A stretch of 6,132 nt of DNA from Propionibacterium sp. (GTDB lineage: Bacteria > Actinomycetota > Actinomycetes > Actinomycetales > Actinomycetaceae): positions 1-6,132 of the forward strand of contig JAKECL010000137.1 of assembly GCA_030460725.1 (NCBI GenBank). The letters run 5' to 3'. The notes under the pieces are model-generated. The model did not search any database. It was not told the DNA's origin and saw only the letters and a list, made by a program, of their open reading frames with translations. The position numbers and the translations under genes are program-made. Positions 5,561 through 6,132 of the stretch are shown in pieces (the first letter of the stretch is position 1; each line of letters starts with the position of its first letter).

Positions 5561-6132
5561 GTCTTCCTGGGCTCGCGGGGATGTCCCATCCCCCTGCTGG
5601 CATCCACAGTGTCCTGTCCGCATTGGTCCCGATGGCCGATGACGCACCCACCCCGACCGCGGGCACCACCCAACTGGTGATCGCCGCCGTCGTCTCGATC
5701 CTGCTGATCGTGGTCCTCATCGTCTGGGCCAAGGTGCATCCCTTCTTCGCCCTCATGCTCGGCTCCGGCGTGATGGCGGTGGCCGCGAACATGGGGTTCG
5801 AGAACGCCTTCACCGCCTTCTCCTCCGGAGTCGGCTCGACCCTGGGTGGGGTGGGCGTCCTCATCGCGCTGGGCGCCGTGATCGGGAAGTTCCTCACCGA
5901 ATCGGGTGCGGCGGACGAGATCGTGGACACCATCATCTCCGCCACCCCCGCCAAGAGGCTGCCATGGGCCATGGCGGCGGCTGCCTTCATCATCGGAATC
6001 CCCCTCTTCTTCGAGGTCGGGGTCGTCCTGCTGATCCCCATCGTCATGCTCGTGGCCAAACGTGCCAAGGTCCCTGTGATCATGGTCGGGATCCCCGCGC
6101 TGGCCGGCCTCTCCGCCCTGCACGGTCTGGTC
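5557..6132 (+). CDS. gntP: GntP-family gluconate:proton symporter (partial, N-terminal 192 residues)
   Basis: An inner-membrane permease expected to import gluconate with protons, supplying the kinase encoded upstream. Hydrophobic segments are visible at about 40-58 (LVIAAVVSILLIVVLIVWA), 62-78, 96-112, 137-149 and 153-167. Family motifs are AKVHPFFALMLGS (58-70), LGAVIGKFLTESGAADEIVDTI (about 105-126), FFEVGVVLLIPIVML (151-165) and ALHGLV at the edge, where GntP proteins usually continue with PPHPGP. About 25-38 polar or mixed residues precede the first membrane segment, longer than in E. coli GntP, where it starts almost at the first residue. If translation began at 5632 (MADDAPTP) the extension would be short, but no Shine-Dalgarno is there. 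It follows the kinase by 174 bases on the same strand, so they are probably one transcript. Roughly half or more of the gene lies outside the window. Confidence 0.93.
   Translation, partial: MSLPGLAGMSHPPAGIHSVLSALVPMADDAPTPTAGTTQLVIAAVVSILLIVVLIVWAKVHPFFALMLGSGVMAVAANMGFENAFTAFSSGVGSTLGGVGVLIALGAVIGKFLTESGAADEIVDTIISATPAKRLPWAMAAAAFIIGIPLFFEVGVVLLIPIVMLVAKRAKVPVIMVGIPALAGLSALHGLV

Noticed and set aside
4999..6123. A 374-residue minus-strand open frame rich in Asp, Gly and His
   Set aside because: It is antisense to the kinase C-terminus and the GntP permease, both strongly recognised. The Asp/His-rich composition is the reverse complement of hydrophobic Ile/Val/Leu codons.

Overview
This window is uniformly G+C-rich, with strong GC preference at third codon positions. 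It looks like a chromosomal segment of a high-GC Gram-positive actinobacterium. The best clue is a secreted enzyme that ends in an LAKTG sorting signal, the variant motif typical of class E sortases in Actinobacteria. An Actinomyces-like host is plausible but cannot be fixed from this sequence.

Layout, left to right. (1) Positions 1 to about 1051, minus strand: a gamma-class N6-adenine DNA methyltransferase of the M.TaqI/Eco57I type, cut off at its C-terminal side by the window edge. (2) About 1052-1251: a gene-free spacer with a long inverted repeat that probably terminates the next gene. (3) 1252-3615, minus strand: a 787-residue exported, wall-anchored 5'-nucleotidase/metallophosphatase. 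(4) 3616-3843: a divergent control region with an 8-bp inverted repeat, a candidate promoter and an AGGAGG ribosome binding site. (5) 3844-5382, plus strand: an FGGY sugar kinase, most likely gluconokinase. (6) 5383-5556: a structured spacer with several hairpins and a possible small leader ORF. (7) 5557 to the right edge, plus strand: the N-terminal 192 residues of a GntP-type gluconate permease.

The kinase and permease form a gluconate-use module: the permease imports gluconate and the kinase converts it to 6-phosphogluconate for the pentose phosphate pathway. The nucleotidase is transcribed divergently and probably works outside the cell, releasing nucleosides and phosphate from nucleotides. 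The methyltransferase appears unrelated to either; no restriction partner is visible.

No mobile element, CRISPR array, tRNA or rRNA was seen. The points most worth a second look are a matched pair of His-to-Asp changes in the nucleotidase metal centre and the structured spacer between kinase and permease, where a small ORF overlaps the permease start as ATGA.
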